A stretch of DNA of 52,632 bases. Origin: a virus. The stretch is from positions 1 to 52,632 of the IMG/VR virus record IMGVR_UViG_3300010391_000066. One strand, 5' to 3'. The notes beneath the pieces are model-generated. The model had not been told where the DNA came from. It did no database searches and worked only from the letters and a program-made list of their open reading frames with translations. Both the position numbers and the translations under genes were made by a program. This document shows positions 5,009-12,939 of this stretch, piece after piece (position 1 is the first letter of the stretch; each line of letters starts with the position of its first letter).

Positions 5009-7250
5009 AAGCGCCGCCGTCATAGAGTCCTCCCTCCCCATCAGACTGTGTGAACACAGTCTGGGGGAAGTGGATGATTTCCGCTATCGCCTTGATAAGC
5101 TCATTCACCCAGACTCTACAGATAAGAATTTCAAGCTCATTCGTACGCTCACAGAGGATGAGCGGAGGTTCATTCAAAATGAACTCTTGATGAGTAAGAT
5201 CAATTATCCCTATTGGGCTACTCACTACGCTTGGATTAAGACAGATAAGGGATTTGAGGATAGGATCAGGTTTTGGGAATCACAGGAGATGATACTGAGT
5301 ATCATCTCCAACCTTGAGGAGGCTGAGAAGCCCATCCTCCTTATAAATTTGAAGGCCCGTCAGATCGGGGCATCCACAATATATGAGTCCATCCTCACCC
5401 ACAGGGTGATCACTACTCCCTCCGTCACTGCCATCCTAGCCGCTGATGAGCCTGGGCAGAGCGAATTCCTCTTCAACATGATGGAGCGCTTCTACAACCA
5501 TCTGCCGTGGTGGATGAAGCCTCATCGGGAATTTCATGTCAAGGGGACGCAGATGTTTTTTGACCAAATTGACTCCCTCATCATCGTTGACAGCGGAAAC
5601 CGCCGTCAAGGGGGGATTGGGCAAGGGAAGAGCGTCCAACTTGGTCACCTCAGCGAGCTGGCGACATGGCAATACCCCGATATGATCACAGAGGATTTGA
5701 TGCCAGCCATTGAATCGGGGATGAGTCCTAGGACATTCTTTGTGATGGAATCTACAGCTAAGGGAGAGGGGAATGATTGGCATAACTGGTGGCGTTTAGC
5801 TAAGCGGAATAAGTTCCATGGCTTCACCCCCATCTTCATCCCCTGGTACGCTATCAAAGAGAAGTATGCCGCCAATCCTCCAGGGGGTTGGGTGCCAACC
5901 AGCGTCACAGAGGGTATGAGAGCTTCTCTTAGAGGATCTAGGGGTGTGGAAATCACCAACAAACAGTCTTATTGGTGGGAGAAGACCTTTGAATCTTATA
6001 GAGAAGATAACAAGCTCAATGAGTTCTACAGCGAATATTGTGTCGATGGGGATGCCCGTGTAGGTTCGGCGGTTGGAATTCGTTCTCTAGCAAAGTCAAT
6101 TGGAACTTCCATGACGGAAGCTGCAATAACCGAAGGCACGATTGTAAATCACAAAAAGATGGGCAGCCAAAACGTGATTGAGCTTCAGACCAAAAATGGA
6201 CGGCGTTTAAAACTAACCCCGGAGCATAGAGTAGGTTTAGATTCTGGTGAATGGAGAGAAGCAAGCCAGTTAAAGCCAGGAGACAGGATTAAATTAACTC
6301 CTCCAATGTTCTCCACGGACATGCACGGTGTTGATGTGTCTGAATTGCCATGCGTAAAATCAATGGTGTCCATTGATGTTGGCTTTGCCCGCTTTTTAGG
6401 ATACTTTATGGGGGATGGTTGTTTTTATAAAGACAAGGTATTGATTGTCTGCGACTCCAAAGATGAGGATGTGATCCAAGATGTAGCTTCTCTGATAAGG
6501 ATGTTGTTTGGAAAAGAACCAAAATTGGAGAGATTCAAGGGGCATGTTAATATCTTTATTTGTGATATCAGACTGAAATCCATCTTCAAGGCCCTTGGGC
6601 TGATTTCGCCAAAACCTCATGTAGAAGGCCGATCTTCGGGATATAAGCGGAAAGTGTGCGTCCCAGAATGCATTTGGTTAAGTCCAAAGCCAGTAATCAA
6701 GGAATTCCTGCGAAGTCTTTTTGAGTGTGATGGTCACTCCTATCCTTACACAACCCGTGTGAATTTGTTCTCGGCAAAAGAAGATTTCATTAGAGATATT
6801 CAATTACTGCTGTTGGGATTTGGTATCAATGGAGAAATTCTCATTGCGAATAAGATAGCGGGAGATGGACATAAATACATAGGAAGAAAACTGGAACTGG
6901 CGGCGAATGCAACTCTTGTGTTCTTCAATGAGATTGGGTTTATTGGTTCAAGAAAAAATAATACCTTCAAGGTAAGAACAAAAGGCAGAAATGGTAAACC
7001 ACACGAAATGATTGATGTGGTTATTGCCACCAACCCCGCTGGATTGTGCGAGGTGTATGACATTACCGTTGACAAGTCTCATAGTTTTGGGGCCAATGGT
7101 ATTCTAGTCCACAATTGTAGCGATGATGAAGAGTCGTTTCAGTCATCGGGGCGCTCCGTCTTCCCCATGGACAAACTGATGAAGTTGAGGCAACAAGCAA
7201 TGGCAATGTTGCCAAAGGTAGAGATGTATGAGATCCAAGAGAGAGGGTAA
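4983..7250 (+). CDS. terL: Terminase large subunit, ATPase half, interrupted by an intein
   Basis: This is the DNA-packaging motor ATPase. LINLKARQIGASTIYESI holds the variant Walker A (KARQxGxST) of large terminases, VQLGHLSELATW is Walker B, and VMESTAKGEGNDW is the following coupling motif. Codons 353-711 are an intein; the mature extein would be about 396 aa. The extein stops after FQSSGRSVFPMDKL, exactly where the RNase H-like nuclease domain should begin; that domain is a separate gene at 7470. The GTG start is uncertain: it overlaps the previous gene and has no strong ribosome site. Perfect hairpin at 5042-5063 near the 5' end. Confidence 0.9.
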   Translation: MYSAKITAKSAAVIESSLPIRLCEHSLGEVDDFRYRLDKLIHPDSTDKNFKLIRTLTEDERRFIQNELLMSKINYPYWATHYAWIKTDKGFEDRIRFWESQEMILSIISNLEEAEKPILLINLKARQIGASTIYESILTHRVITTPSVTAILAADEPGQSEFLFNMMERFYNHLPWWMKPHREFHVKGTQMFFDQIDSLIIVDSGNRRQGGIGQGKSVQLGHLSELATWQYPDMITEDLMPAIESGMSPRTFFVMESTAKGEGNDWHNWWRLAKRNKFHGFTPIFIPWYAIKEKYAANPPGGWVPTSVTEGMRASLRGSRGVEITNKQSYWWEKTFESYREDNKLNEFYSEYCVDGDARVGSAVGIRSLAKSIGTSMTEAAITEGTIVNHKKMGSQNVIELQTKNGRRLKLTPEHRVGLDSGEWREASQLKPGDRIKLTPPMFSTDMHGVDVSELPCVKSMVSIDVGFARFLGYFMGDGCFYKDKVLIVCDSKDEDVIQDVASLIRMLFGKEPKLERFKGHVNIFICDIRLKSIFKALGLISPKPHVEGRSSGYKRKVCVPECIWLSPKPVIKEFLRSLFECDGHSYPYTTRVNLFSAKEDFIRDIQLLLLGFGINGEILIANKIAGDGHKYIGRKLELAANATLVFFNEIGFIGSRKNNTFKVRTKGRNGKPHEMIDVVIATNPAGLCEVYDITVDKSHSFGANGILVHNCSDDEESFQSSGRSVFPMDKLMKLRQQAMAMLPKVEMYEIQERG
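6039..7115 (+). mobile_element. LAGLIDADG homing-endonuclease intein in terminase, 359 aa
   Basis: The intein begins at Cys (CVDGDARV) and ends HN before Cys+1 of the extein (FYSEY / CSDDEESF). Splicing block B is LKLTPEHRV and block F is VYDITVDKSHSFGANGILVH, followed by Asn, so all residues for protein splicing are present. Two LAGLIDADG helices, FLGYFMGDG near intein residue 119 and LRSLFECDG near 224, mark a homing endonuclease. It sits in a conserved ATPase-domain motif, as mobile inteins usually do. None of the perfect hairpins common elsewhere were seen in it, fitting late arrival. Confidence 0.93.
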
Positions 7251-7470
7251 ACCCTCTCCAAAAACACCAGAGTGTATCCACACTCTTCACTGGACGGGTA
7301 TCCAATATATTGGAGCTGATGGACTTCGCCTCTACTACTGTTGCCAGTGCGGCTCCAAGAGGCTCTACGCCCACCGCCTCGCCCCCATCACTCCCCACAC
7401 CAACTGTGGCTCTTACACCAAGGACTCCGCCCCTGAGCCTATCAAAAATAGGCTCAATAAGAAGAAGTAA
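7228..7470 (+). CDS. Zinc-ribbon protein lying between the terminase halves, 80 aa
   Basis: Overlaps the end of the ATPase half by 23 bp and joins the nuclease half by TAATG, so it is wedged inside what should be one gene. It contains CIHTLHW and later YYCCQCGSKRLYAH, a Cys/His then CxxC pattern of a small zinc ribbon, and a basic C-terminus (NRLNKKK). A 9-bp perfect hairpin (7434-7456) covers its 3' end. It could be a terminase accessory or an insertion that split the gene. Confidence 0.6.
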   Translation: MRSKREGKPSPKTPECIHTLHWTGIQYIGADGLRLYYCCQCGSKRLYAHRLAPITPHTNCGSYTKDSAPEPIKNRLNKKK

Positions 7471-8351
7471 TGGAATCTATCACAAAAACCCCCAACCCAG
7501 AAGGGAAAATTGATCTTTACACCATTGGCAGCCGTCACCACTTGAGCAGGCTTGGGGGGTGGGACTTTGACCCCGAGATCCCCCCCATGAACGCCCTCAT
7601 CATGTATGAACCGCCAGACCCCAAGTTTACCTATACTGTTGGAGTTGATCCAGGGTGGGGGCTTGGGGCGGACAGATCAGTCATCCACGTCCTCAGGAAT
7701 GGAACGATGCACTCTCCCGACACTCAGGTGGCTGAGTTTATCAGCGATGAACTCAATGTTCATGCTCTCACTCCCATCTGCTATACCATTGGCTGCCTCT
7801 ACGGCAACGCCTCAGAAGAACTTGAGGCACTCATGTCAGTGGAGTGCAACATCTCCGATGATATCGTCCACAACCTGCGCTTCAAATACAACTATACCAA
7901 TCTCTTTGTGTGGAAGTATTATGATAATGTGAAAAGGATGTTCTCCAACAAGTTGGGATGGTGGACCAACGCCCGCACACGTCCCAAGCTCATCAATAAG
8001 GCCATTCAGTATATCCAGAAGGAGTGGTGGAACATCCGTTCCCCCTGGATGATTTATGAGATGAGAAAGATTAAGAAGCAAGACGCAGATGCTCAAGCCC
8101 GTGCCTCAAGTGGCTTCCATGATGATATTTTTATGGCGGGGGTTATTGCCATGTGGTCAGCACATGATCTTGAGTTCTCAGAGGAGTTTGGTAATGAAGA
8201 GGTGGCTGTTAAGAGGGATAGAGTTAAGGGGGAGGTTGAGGCGTCTCAGACGACGCCTCCACCTATTGGAGAGCGAAGGGATTTTCAAAATACCGCCACC
8301 ACCTACCAGCAGATGCAGAATTATGGGGATTCCCTCTTCTCTGATGGTTGA
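7470..8351 (+). CDS. terL: Terminase large subunit, nuclease half, 293 aa
   Basis: RNase H/integrase-fold nuclease of the packaging motor, which cuts concatemers. FTYTVGVDPGWGLGADRSV carries the first catalytic Asp after the beta strand, and GFHDDIFMAGVIAMW has the C-terminal acidic motif. The domain starts with the usual linker (MNALIMYEPPDPKFTY). It needs the ATPase polypeptide encoded just upstream to act, presumably as a two-chain terminase. A C-terminal tail of about 45 polar residues is dispensable-looking. The stop is followed directly by a consensus promoter. Confidence 0.85.
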   Translation: MESITKTPNPEGKIDLYTIGSRHHLSRLGGWDFDPEIPPMNALIMYEPPDPKFTYTVGVDPGWGLGADRSVIHVLRNGTMHSPDTQVAEFISDELNVHALTPICYTIGCLYGNASEELEALMSVECNISDDIVHNLRFKYNYTNLFVWKYYDNVKRMFSNKLGWWTNARTRPKLINKAIQYIQKEWWNIRSPWMIYEMRKIKKQDADAQARASSGFHDDIFMAGVIAMWSAHDLEFSEEFGNEEVAVKRDRVKGEVEASQTTPPPIGERRDFQNTATTYQQMQNYGDSLFSDG

Positions 8352-8377
8352 CACCCATCAAAAGTCAATGATATAAT
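8348..8377 (+). promoter_or_regulatory. Consensus sigma70 promoter after terminase
   Basis: TTGACA at 8348-8353, an 18-nt spacer and TATAAT at 8372-8377, both full consensus. The -35 overlaps the terminase stop codon. It would drive the portal-proximal genes, with a leader of about 40 nt to the micro-ORF at 8424. Confidence 0.75.
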
Positions 8378-8423
8378 GCACAATACTTTATTGCATGATT
8401 GCACATAACCAACGCTTACTGAC

Positions 8424-8510
8424 ATGGAGATGCGCGTCCATGGGGAAATTGATCAGCTTCGGGAAAAGTTGGTAGATCCTCCAGAATTGTGTTATAATGA
8501 GATACCCTAA
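8424..8510 (+). CDS. Micro-ORF, 28 aa
   Basis: MEMRVHGEIDQLREKLVDPP and 8 more residues, ending with TAATG on the next gene. It lies right after a consensus promoter and contains a second promoter-like site inside it. It may be a leader peptide coupled to the next gene, or chance; no ribosome site is visible. Confidence 0.35.
   Translation: MEMRVHGEIDQLREKLVDPPELCYNEIP
8469..8498 (+). promoter_or_regulatory. Second promoter, short-leader start for the 8510 gene
   Basis: TTGGTA (8469-8474), an 18-nt spacer and TATAAT (8493-8498). Transcription would begin about 4-5 nt before the ATG at 8510, giving a nearly leaderless mRNA. Same 18-nt spacing as the other promoters of this phage. Confidence 0.55.
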
Positions 8511-8914
8511 TGAAACTATCCCTCTACATCCCTGACCACCAATTCGAGGAGTTGGAGCTGTTAGCGGCTCCAAAGTCGGTGGAGGCTTTCATTCTTGATC
8601 GGCTGTCACTCCTCCAAAAGATAGATACCAAACAACCCTACATCATAATGGATGGCCCCCATCTCACTCAACTCTCCCTCCTCCTCAATGGCCTGTTGAT
8701 CAGATCAGCAGATGACCTAATCAAAGAGATAAGGCGCACCCAGCGGGTGAGGGTGGATGGGATTGATGTGACCCTGGACAGTGATACGCTATCCATGCTC
8801 TTCAGTCAGGCGGAGGGGATGGGAATTGAGCCCGAGGAATATATCAGACAGGCTGTGGTGAATGGTCTAGAGTTTACCTGCGGCGCAGCGGCAACGATGC
8901 CCTACATCAAATGA
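8510..8914 (+). CDS. Hypothetical protein, 134 aa
   Basis: N-terminus MKLSLYIPDHQFEELELLA resembles the beta-strand then helix start of ribbon-helix-helix proteins, and a second similar strand-helix (VRVDGIDVTLDSDTLSMLF) follows. DNA binding is possible but not established. Located between terminase and portal, with an ATGA overlap to the next gene. Confidence 0.55.
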   Translation: MKLSLYIPDHQFEELELLAAPKSVEAFILDRLSLLQKIDTKQPYIIMDGPHLTQLSLLLNGLLIRSADDLIKEIRRTQRVRVDGIDVTLDSDTLSMLFSQAEGMGIEPEEYIRQAVVNGLEFTCGAAATMPYIK

Positions 8915-9165
8915 GCTTTCGTGTATGGATTAGTGGCAATGCTCCGCCTGTTTCTAATCACTATGATTGGTTTCTTCTGGAATTTGGTGGTGATCTAGGA
9001 AAACTTGCCGCTGCTTCAGCCTGGAAACTTCCACTCCGTCTCTTTAGTGATGACAGAGATCTTTTGGAGCGCTTCCTCGGAATCTTAGATGAAGAATATG
9101 CAATGACCTTGAATGATATTTCCACAGTGAAGTTAAATGACATTGAATTCACGGAAAGAGGGTAA
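8911..9165 (+). CDS. Hypothetical protein, 84 aa
   Basis: Starts in an ATGA overlap. Soluble mixed alpha/beta protein (FLLEFGGDLGKLAAASAWKL, then LLERFLGILDEEYAM). No family recognised. Same operon as the portal. Confidence 0.5.
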   Translation: MSFRVWISGNAPPVSNHYDWFLLEFGGDLGKLAAASAWKLPLRLFSDDRDLLERFLGILDEEYAMTLNDISTVKLNDIEFTERG

Positions 9166-9170
9166 ATGAA

Positions 9171-9251
9171 ATGGAACCACTATTCATCCTCGGCTTCACC
9201 CTTGGTCTTCTGGTAGGGGTCATCATGTATATGAGGCGCTCTCATAAGTAA
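9171..9251 (+). CDS. Single-pass membrane micropeptide, 26 aa
   Basis: MEPLFILGFTLGLLVGVIMY followed by MRRSHK: one membrane helix with a basic tail. Preceded by AGAGGG 8-9 nt upstream and ending with TAATG on the next gene. It could be a small holin or membrane anchor; its size gives no family evidence. Confidence 0.5.
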   Translation: MEPLFILGFTLGLLVGVIMYMRRSHK

Positions 9252-9643
9252 TGCCACTTCGTGAATTTAGTTGTTGTGCCAATTACCAAGAAGTCTACCA
9301 CCCATCCATAGAGCCATCTCAAGTTACGCCCCCCACTTGTAAAACATGTGGAAGTGCGATGGTGATGATGATCAGCATCCCCAGGGTAGATACCTCCAGC
9401 ACCTTCAAACCCTTCTCCTACACTGGTCTAGATAAACGGGAGTGGAGTATCAATAATCTCCACGATCTCAGAAGGGTTGAGAAAGCATATCAAGCAACAG
9501 GCCACAACATCCGCTTCGATGCCTACTCCTCAGACCAAAACAACCCCAATGATGTGGATGGGTTTGGCGCTCCCTACAACCCTCGGGACGAGAATGTCTC
9601 AACGCCAGCTCCCAAGATACATTCAAAACAATCTAACAAATAA
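9251..9643 (+). CDS. Zinc-ribbon protein, 130 aa
   Basis: FSCCANYQEVYHPSIEP and CKTCGSAMV give an N-terminal zinc-ribbon of the FmdB-like type seen in many phage genes near terminase and portal. The C-terminal half is polar and Asn/Pro-rich (QNNPNDVDGFGAPYNPRDE), probably disordered. A head-morphogenesis or transcription accessory role is possible. Confidence 0.6.
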   Translation: MPLREFSCCANYQEVYHPSIEPSQVTPPTCKTCGSAMVMMISIPRVDTSSTFKPFSYTGLDKREWSINNLHDLRRVEKAYQATGHNIRFDAYSSDQNNPNDVDGFGAPYNPRDENVSTPAPKIHSKQSNK

Positions 9644-9646
9644 AAG

Positions 9647-9880
9647 ATGCCCCTCATCAATGTTGAAATCCCCCGCCACACCGAATACCTCAACCGCTCC
9701 TGGTACGAACATCCCAAAGAGATCTACTGCGTCTGTGGCTTTAGACTAATAGGGCACCGCCGCCACAAGGGCCACTATCTCGAAACCTCCTACACCTGTG
9801 AACAACAAGAATGTATGAGAGAAGTAGTCTTTAGGTGTGGTCTTGATGGTTCTACCAAGGTCCCCGAACGCCTGAGTTAA
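9647..9880 (+). CDS. Zinc-ribbon protein, 77 aa
   Basis: YCVCGFRLIGH and TCEQQECMREVVFRC form a C.C ... C....C zinc site. Follows the previous zinc protein by 3 nt. Its stop lies within a perfect 9-bp inverted repeat, and the portal gene starts 29 nt later. Function unknown. Confidence 0.55.
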   Translation: MPLINVEIPRHTEYLNRSWYEHPKEIYCVCGFRLIGHRRHKGHYLETSYTCEQQECMREVVFRCGLDGSTKVPERLS

Positions 9881-9895
9881 CTAAAGGTTAACTCA
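9873..9895. repeat. Perfect 9-bp hairpin over a stop codon
   Basis: TGAGTTAAC, 5-nt loop, GTTAACTCA. It spans the stop codon of the zinc gene and lies just before the portal gene, with no U-run. One of several hairpins placed on stop codons here; it may protect or process mRNA. Confidence 0.6.
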
Positions 9896-9909
9896 TTGAG
9901 TAAAAAGAG

Positions 9910-11886
9910 ATGGAAATCTCCCCAACCTACAATACCCCCAACAACACTCCCATCCCCGCCATTCGTCCAGCGTCCTCCTCCCCTCTTATTCAGACGCCAT
10001 CTTCCATCCCCCCCTCTGGCTATGAAACCTCCGTTCTTGGATGGATGGTTGAAGCCCTCCGAGAGGGGCAAGCCTTCCTTACCAGCGAAGAGGGGGAAGA
10101 AGATGTTGACGAAAATATCAAGATGGTGATGGGCGAGTACCCTCGTCTGAAGGCGGAGCTTGATATTCCAGAGTACCGCTCCCGTCACTACCTTAACCGG
10201 CTTGGGAAGAATATAAATGACATTGCCAGCGCAATCACTGATTTTAGGCCCACATGGCGCTACAAGACCTTCAACCCTACCTACCAAGCGCAGGGGGATA
10301 TCCTAGACAAGTTGTCGGTGGCGTGGTGGTACAACCAAGTCATTGACCTAAAGCTTCAACTTGTCGTTAAACAATCGTTGGTGGCGCGGACGGGCTACGC
10401 TCACATCGTCTTTGACCCCATGCTCTCAGGCGGGTTTGGGGATTGTGATCTCATTCCTAGGGATTATCGTGAGGTAATCCCCATCCGCCCCAACAGTAAA
10501 CTATCCATCCAAGACGCCCTGGGCGCCATCATCCACACCCGCAAGAGTGTGAATTGGGGGAGAGCCCGCTACCCAAACCGCTCCCACAATATCACGCCCA
10601 CCGTTGAAGGCTCTTCCTTTGCCAAGATCAATACTCGTTTTAGGACAGGTAATTCAGCCCTTGACTACTTAGATGCTCAACGTGGGAAAATGAGAGACTT
10701 TAACCTCCCCACTTATGACCACTATGAGGTCTATGTCCATGATGACTCCATCAACGCAGGTCAGGCTCAAGTATGGATTGGCCCCGGACCTGAGGGAGAG
10801 AGCCCATGGGGTTATTGGGTTCAACCCAACCGGCCCTTGTATCCAAGGGGCCGGTTGATGGTCATCGCCAACATGCAAGTTTTGTTGTTTGATGGACCCA
10901 ATCCCTACTGGCATGGGATGTTTCCAATAGTCAAACTTACCCTAGATCCGTTTGGGTGGAGCTTTTTGGGTAAAAGCTCAATCGCTGATGCCAAAAGCCC
11001 TCAGATGCTCTCCAATGAGCTTCTGAGGGGTACTGTTGACATTCTCAGGAAGAATGTAAGGCCGGGGGCCATCATAGATAAGAATGCTATGCCACGGGCT
11101 AAAGCTGAGCGCCTTGATACCTCTCGTCCTGGGTGGGCAGCCTACATCAATCCAGGGGTTGGACAGGGAATGGTCTTAGAGACCCCGCCCCAAGTGCCAA
11201 TGGCGGCTCTTGAGATGAGGAGAGAGCTGGCTCAAGACATTGATTATGTGATGGGTGTCCTTGATATGAGGGCTCTGGCCCAAGTTCAACAGATGCAAGG
11301 GACGGGGGATGTAGAGCAGATGCTTGAGCATCTTGGACCCTCCGTTCGCATGCGCGGACGAGTGTTAGAGGTCTTCCTCCGCGAGGTTGGAGATATCATG
11401 AAGGGGAATTTTTTCCAATTCTACAACCGCTCTCGCCGCTTCCAGATCCTTGGGGCTAAAGGTCTCCAAATGGAGGACTTTGATTTTGATCCAGGCACCC
11501 TCGTCCCAGACTTTGCCAACTCAAATCTCAACGATCAGGAAATGAATCGCTTCTACGCGGGGTCTACCCTCAGACCTAGGGCTGAGAGAGCGCAGGAGCA
11601 TATCCACTCCTTCCAATTCCACCTCGAACCAAACTCCCTGCTCAACCTGACAAAGGTTCAGAAGCAGATGATGTACTTTCAACTCTTCAGGGCTGGCGGT
11701 CTTGATCTCATCACCCTCTGGGAAGCGCTGGAGATACCCAACACAGGAGCAGAGAATGCCCCAGGGACGGTGATGGAGAGGATGCAGATGGCCTCCCAAA
11801 CTGGACTCACTGGAGCCATCTCCAGTGCTGGGCGGAAGTCCTCGGGAGAAGGGCTTCCTAGGATGAAGATGCAAGAGAGTGGTTAA
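9910..11886 (+). CDS. Portal protein, 658 aa
   Basis: Dodecameric ring at the capsid vertex through which DNA passes. Length, position directly after terminase, and the arrangement of an N-terminal wing (LGKNINDIASAITDFRPTWR), a central crown segment and the C-terminal helical AADIDYVMGVLDMR-like region (QDIDYVMGVLDM) fit podovirus portals. It begins with a Pro/Thr-rich 45-residue tail. An imperfect long hairpin (10822-10856) lies within it. Stop joins the next gene by TAATG. Confidence 0.8.
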   Translation: MEISPTYNTPNNTPIPAIRPASSSPLIQTPSSIPPSGYETSVLGWMVEALREGQAFLTSEEGEEDVDENIKMVMGEYPRLKAELDIPEYRSRHYLNRLGKNINDIASAITDFRPTWRYKTFNPTYQAQGDILDKLSVAWWYNQVIDLKLQLVVKQSLVARTGYAHIVFDPMLSGGFGDCDLIPRDYREVIPIRPNSKLSIQDALGAIIHTRKSVNWGRARYPNRSHNITPTVEGSSFAKINTRFRTGNSALDYLDAQRGKMRDFNLPTYDHYEVYVHDDSINAGQAQVWIGPGPEGESPWGYWVQPNRPLYPRGRLMVIANMQVLLFDGPNPYWHGMFPIVKLTLDPFGWSFLGKSSIADAKSPQMLSNELLRGTVDILRKNVRPGAIIDKNAMPRAKAERLDTSRPGWAAYINPGVGQGMVLETPPQVPMAALEMRRELAQDIDYVMGVLDMRALAQVQQMQGTGDVEQMLEHLGPSVRMRGRVLEVFLREVGDIMKGNFFQFYNRSRRFQILGAKGLQMEDFDFDPGTLVPDFANSNLNDQEMNRFYAGSTLRPRAERAQEHIHSFQFHLEPNSLLNLTKVQKQMMYFQLFRAGGLDLITLWEALEIPNTGAENAPGTVMERMQMASQTGLTGAISSAGRKSSGEGLPRMKMQESG

Positions 11887-12446
11887 TGGCTGAACGAAAT
11901 CTCTTTAATTCATTAATGCCAAAGGACCTTCTTCCTGATACTGTACCTTATGCACAGACTACACAATTACGAATTGACAAGAGTGCAACAGATAAATATG
12001 GGGCTAGGGCATTTTTTAGAGAAGAGCCGCCTCAACAACAAAACATTGGGTGGAAAAATAAAGGCACTCCAACGGCATTTTTTGAAACTCCTTGGGTTGC
12101 TGCTCTTCCAAGTGTAAAGATGCACGAACTTGGTCATGCTATTTGGTTCAGTGATTTATCTGCCAGTCATATGGATGAATGGGCAAAACTGCATAATTCA
12201 GAGCTGCAACAATTAAAAAAGAAGTATGCAGGATCAGGCCGCTGGCCCTGGTTGGGAGTTACTTCTTCTGTTGATTCTCCGTCTCAATCTTTTGCAGAAT
12301 CTTTCTCTCAATATGCTATAGATCCAAATTACTTAAAGCAGCATCAACCTGAAGTATATAAATACTTTAGCAAGGTACTAGGTTTTGAATACTCCCGTAA
12401 AACTCAACCGATTCCTATGGAAAAGCCACAGTTCCCTAGGGATTAA
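11886..12446 (+). CDS. HExxH metallopeptidase (ATLF-like), 186 aa, AT-rich insertion
   Basis: KMHELGHAIWFSD at residues 79-90 holds the HExxH zinc-protease signature, and SFAESFSQYAID about 50 residues later supplies the third ligand Glu in the arrangement of anthrax-lethal-factor-like and related gluzincins. The codons are much more AT-rich than those of the portal and scaffold genes, so this looks like a recently acquired moron between two head genes. It could be a virion or prohead protease, or a toxin-like protein. No signal peptide. Catalytic residues are visible; substrate unknown. Confidence 0.65.
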   Translation: MAERNLFNSLMPKDLLPDTVPYAQTTQLRIDKSATDKYGARAFFREEPPQQQNIGWKNKGTPTAFFETPWVAALPSVKMHELGHAIWFSDLSASHMDEWAKLHNSELQQLKKKYAGSGRWPWLGVTSSVDSPSQSFAESFSQYAIDPNYLKQHQPEVYKYFSKVLGFEYSRKTQPIPMEKPQFPRD

Positions 12447-12457
12447 CGTACAATCTC

Positions 12458-12487
12458 TTGACACCTAACCCCCATATTTGATATAAT
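12458..12487 (+). promoter_or_regulatory. Full-consensus promoter giving leaderless mRNA
   Basis: TTGACA at 12458-12463, 18-nt spacer, TATAAT at 12482-12487. The ATG of the next gene is at 12495, 7 nt after the -10, so transcription should start on or next to the start codon. It opens the microprotein/tRNA/head module. Confidence 0.8.
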
Positions 12488-12494
12488 CTCAAAT

Positions 12495-12644
12495 ATGCCC
12501 CTCACCTCAAGTGGCTACAAAGTGATGGCCAACATGAAACAGCAATATGGTGAAGAGAAGGGGAAGCGTGTCTTCTATGCCTCCATCAATAAGGGGAGGT
12601 TGAGCCGCCGCAAGATGGAGGGCAGGCGCTCTCGTTCCAGATGA
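12495..12644 (+). CDS. Small basic protein, KGKRVFYASINKG family, 49 aa
   Basis: The sequence MKQQYGEEKGKRVFYASINK (residues 14-33) matches a small protein motif often found beside phage portal and capsid genes. The C-terminus is very basic (RRKMEGRRSRSR). Its ATG lies at the predicted transcription start, so it is probably translated from a leaderless message. Ends with an ATGA overlap on the next micro-ORF. Confidence 0.65.
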   Translation: MPLTSSGYKVMANMKQQYGEEKGKRVFYASINKGRLSRRKMEGRRSRSR

Positions 12645-12730
12645 TCATTCTAATTAAACTCACCGCCTTCAAACTCTTCACCCTCATTGCTGTCATCGCG
12701 GCGGCAATTGCCACCGCTGTGAAGAAGTGA
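12641..12730 (+). CDS. Membrane micropeptide, 29 aa
   Basis: MIILIKLTAFKLFTLIAVIA followed by AAIATAVKK: one hydrophobic helix with a basic end. Starts in the ATGA overlap. Second gene of the leaderless transcript. A pinholin-like or amphipathic membrane role is possible but unproven. Confidence 0.45.
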   Translation: MIILIKLTAFKLFTLIAVIAAAIATAVKK

Positions 12731-12735
12731 GAAAG

Positions 12736-12846
12736 ATGAAGAGCATGAAGGCTCCTACCTCATCCTCAAAGAAGGGCTACCGCTCCCTTGGAACCCGCAT
12801 GACGAGTTCTAGAGGCTCTAGAGGCGGCGGACGAGGCAGCCGATAG
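12736..12846 (+). CDS. Arg/Gly/Ser-rich micropeptide, 36 aa
   Basis: Preceded by GAAAG and 5 nt after the previous stop. The last third is SSRGSRGGGRGSR, an RGG-like nucleic-acid-binding sequence. No hydrophobic core, so presumably disordered. It may bind nucleic acid in the head; no family known to me. Confidence 0.45.
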   Translation: MKSMKAPTSSSKKGYRSLGTRMTSSRGSRGGGRGSR

Positions 12847-12866
12847 GGTTCTGATGAGTTAAATGG

Positions 12867-12938
12867 CGCGCGGTGGAGCAGTGGCCGCTCGTTAGCCCCA
12901 TAAGCTAAAATAAGCCAGTTCGATTCTGGCCCGCGCAA
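12867..12938 (+). tRNA. tRNA-Met(CAT), initiator-like (C1-A72 mismatch)
   Basis: A complete 72-nt cloverleaf folds: acceptor CGCGCGG/CCGCGCA with a mismatched first pair C1-A72, D stem GAGC/GCTC with GG in the loop, anticodon stem TTAGC/GCTAA with loop CCCATAA, 5-nt variable loop, and T arm GCCAG-TTCGATT-CTGGC. The anticodon is CAT. The unpaired C1-A72 and the CGCG.GGTGGAGCAG front match bacterial initiator tRNA. It differs in C33 and in having only two of the three anticodon-stem G-C pairs. CCA is not encoded. Confidence 0.85.
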
Positions 12939-12939
12939 T

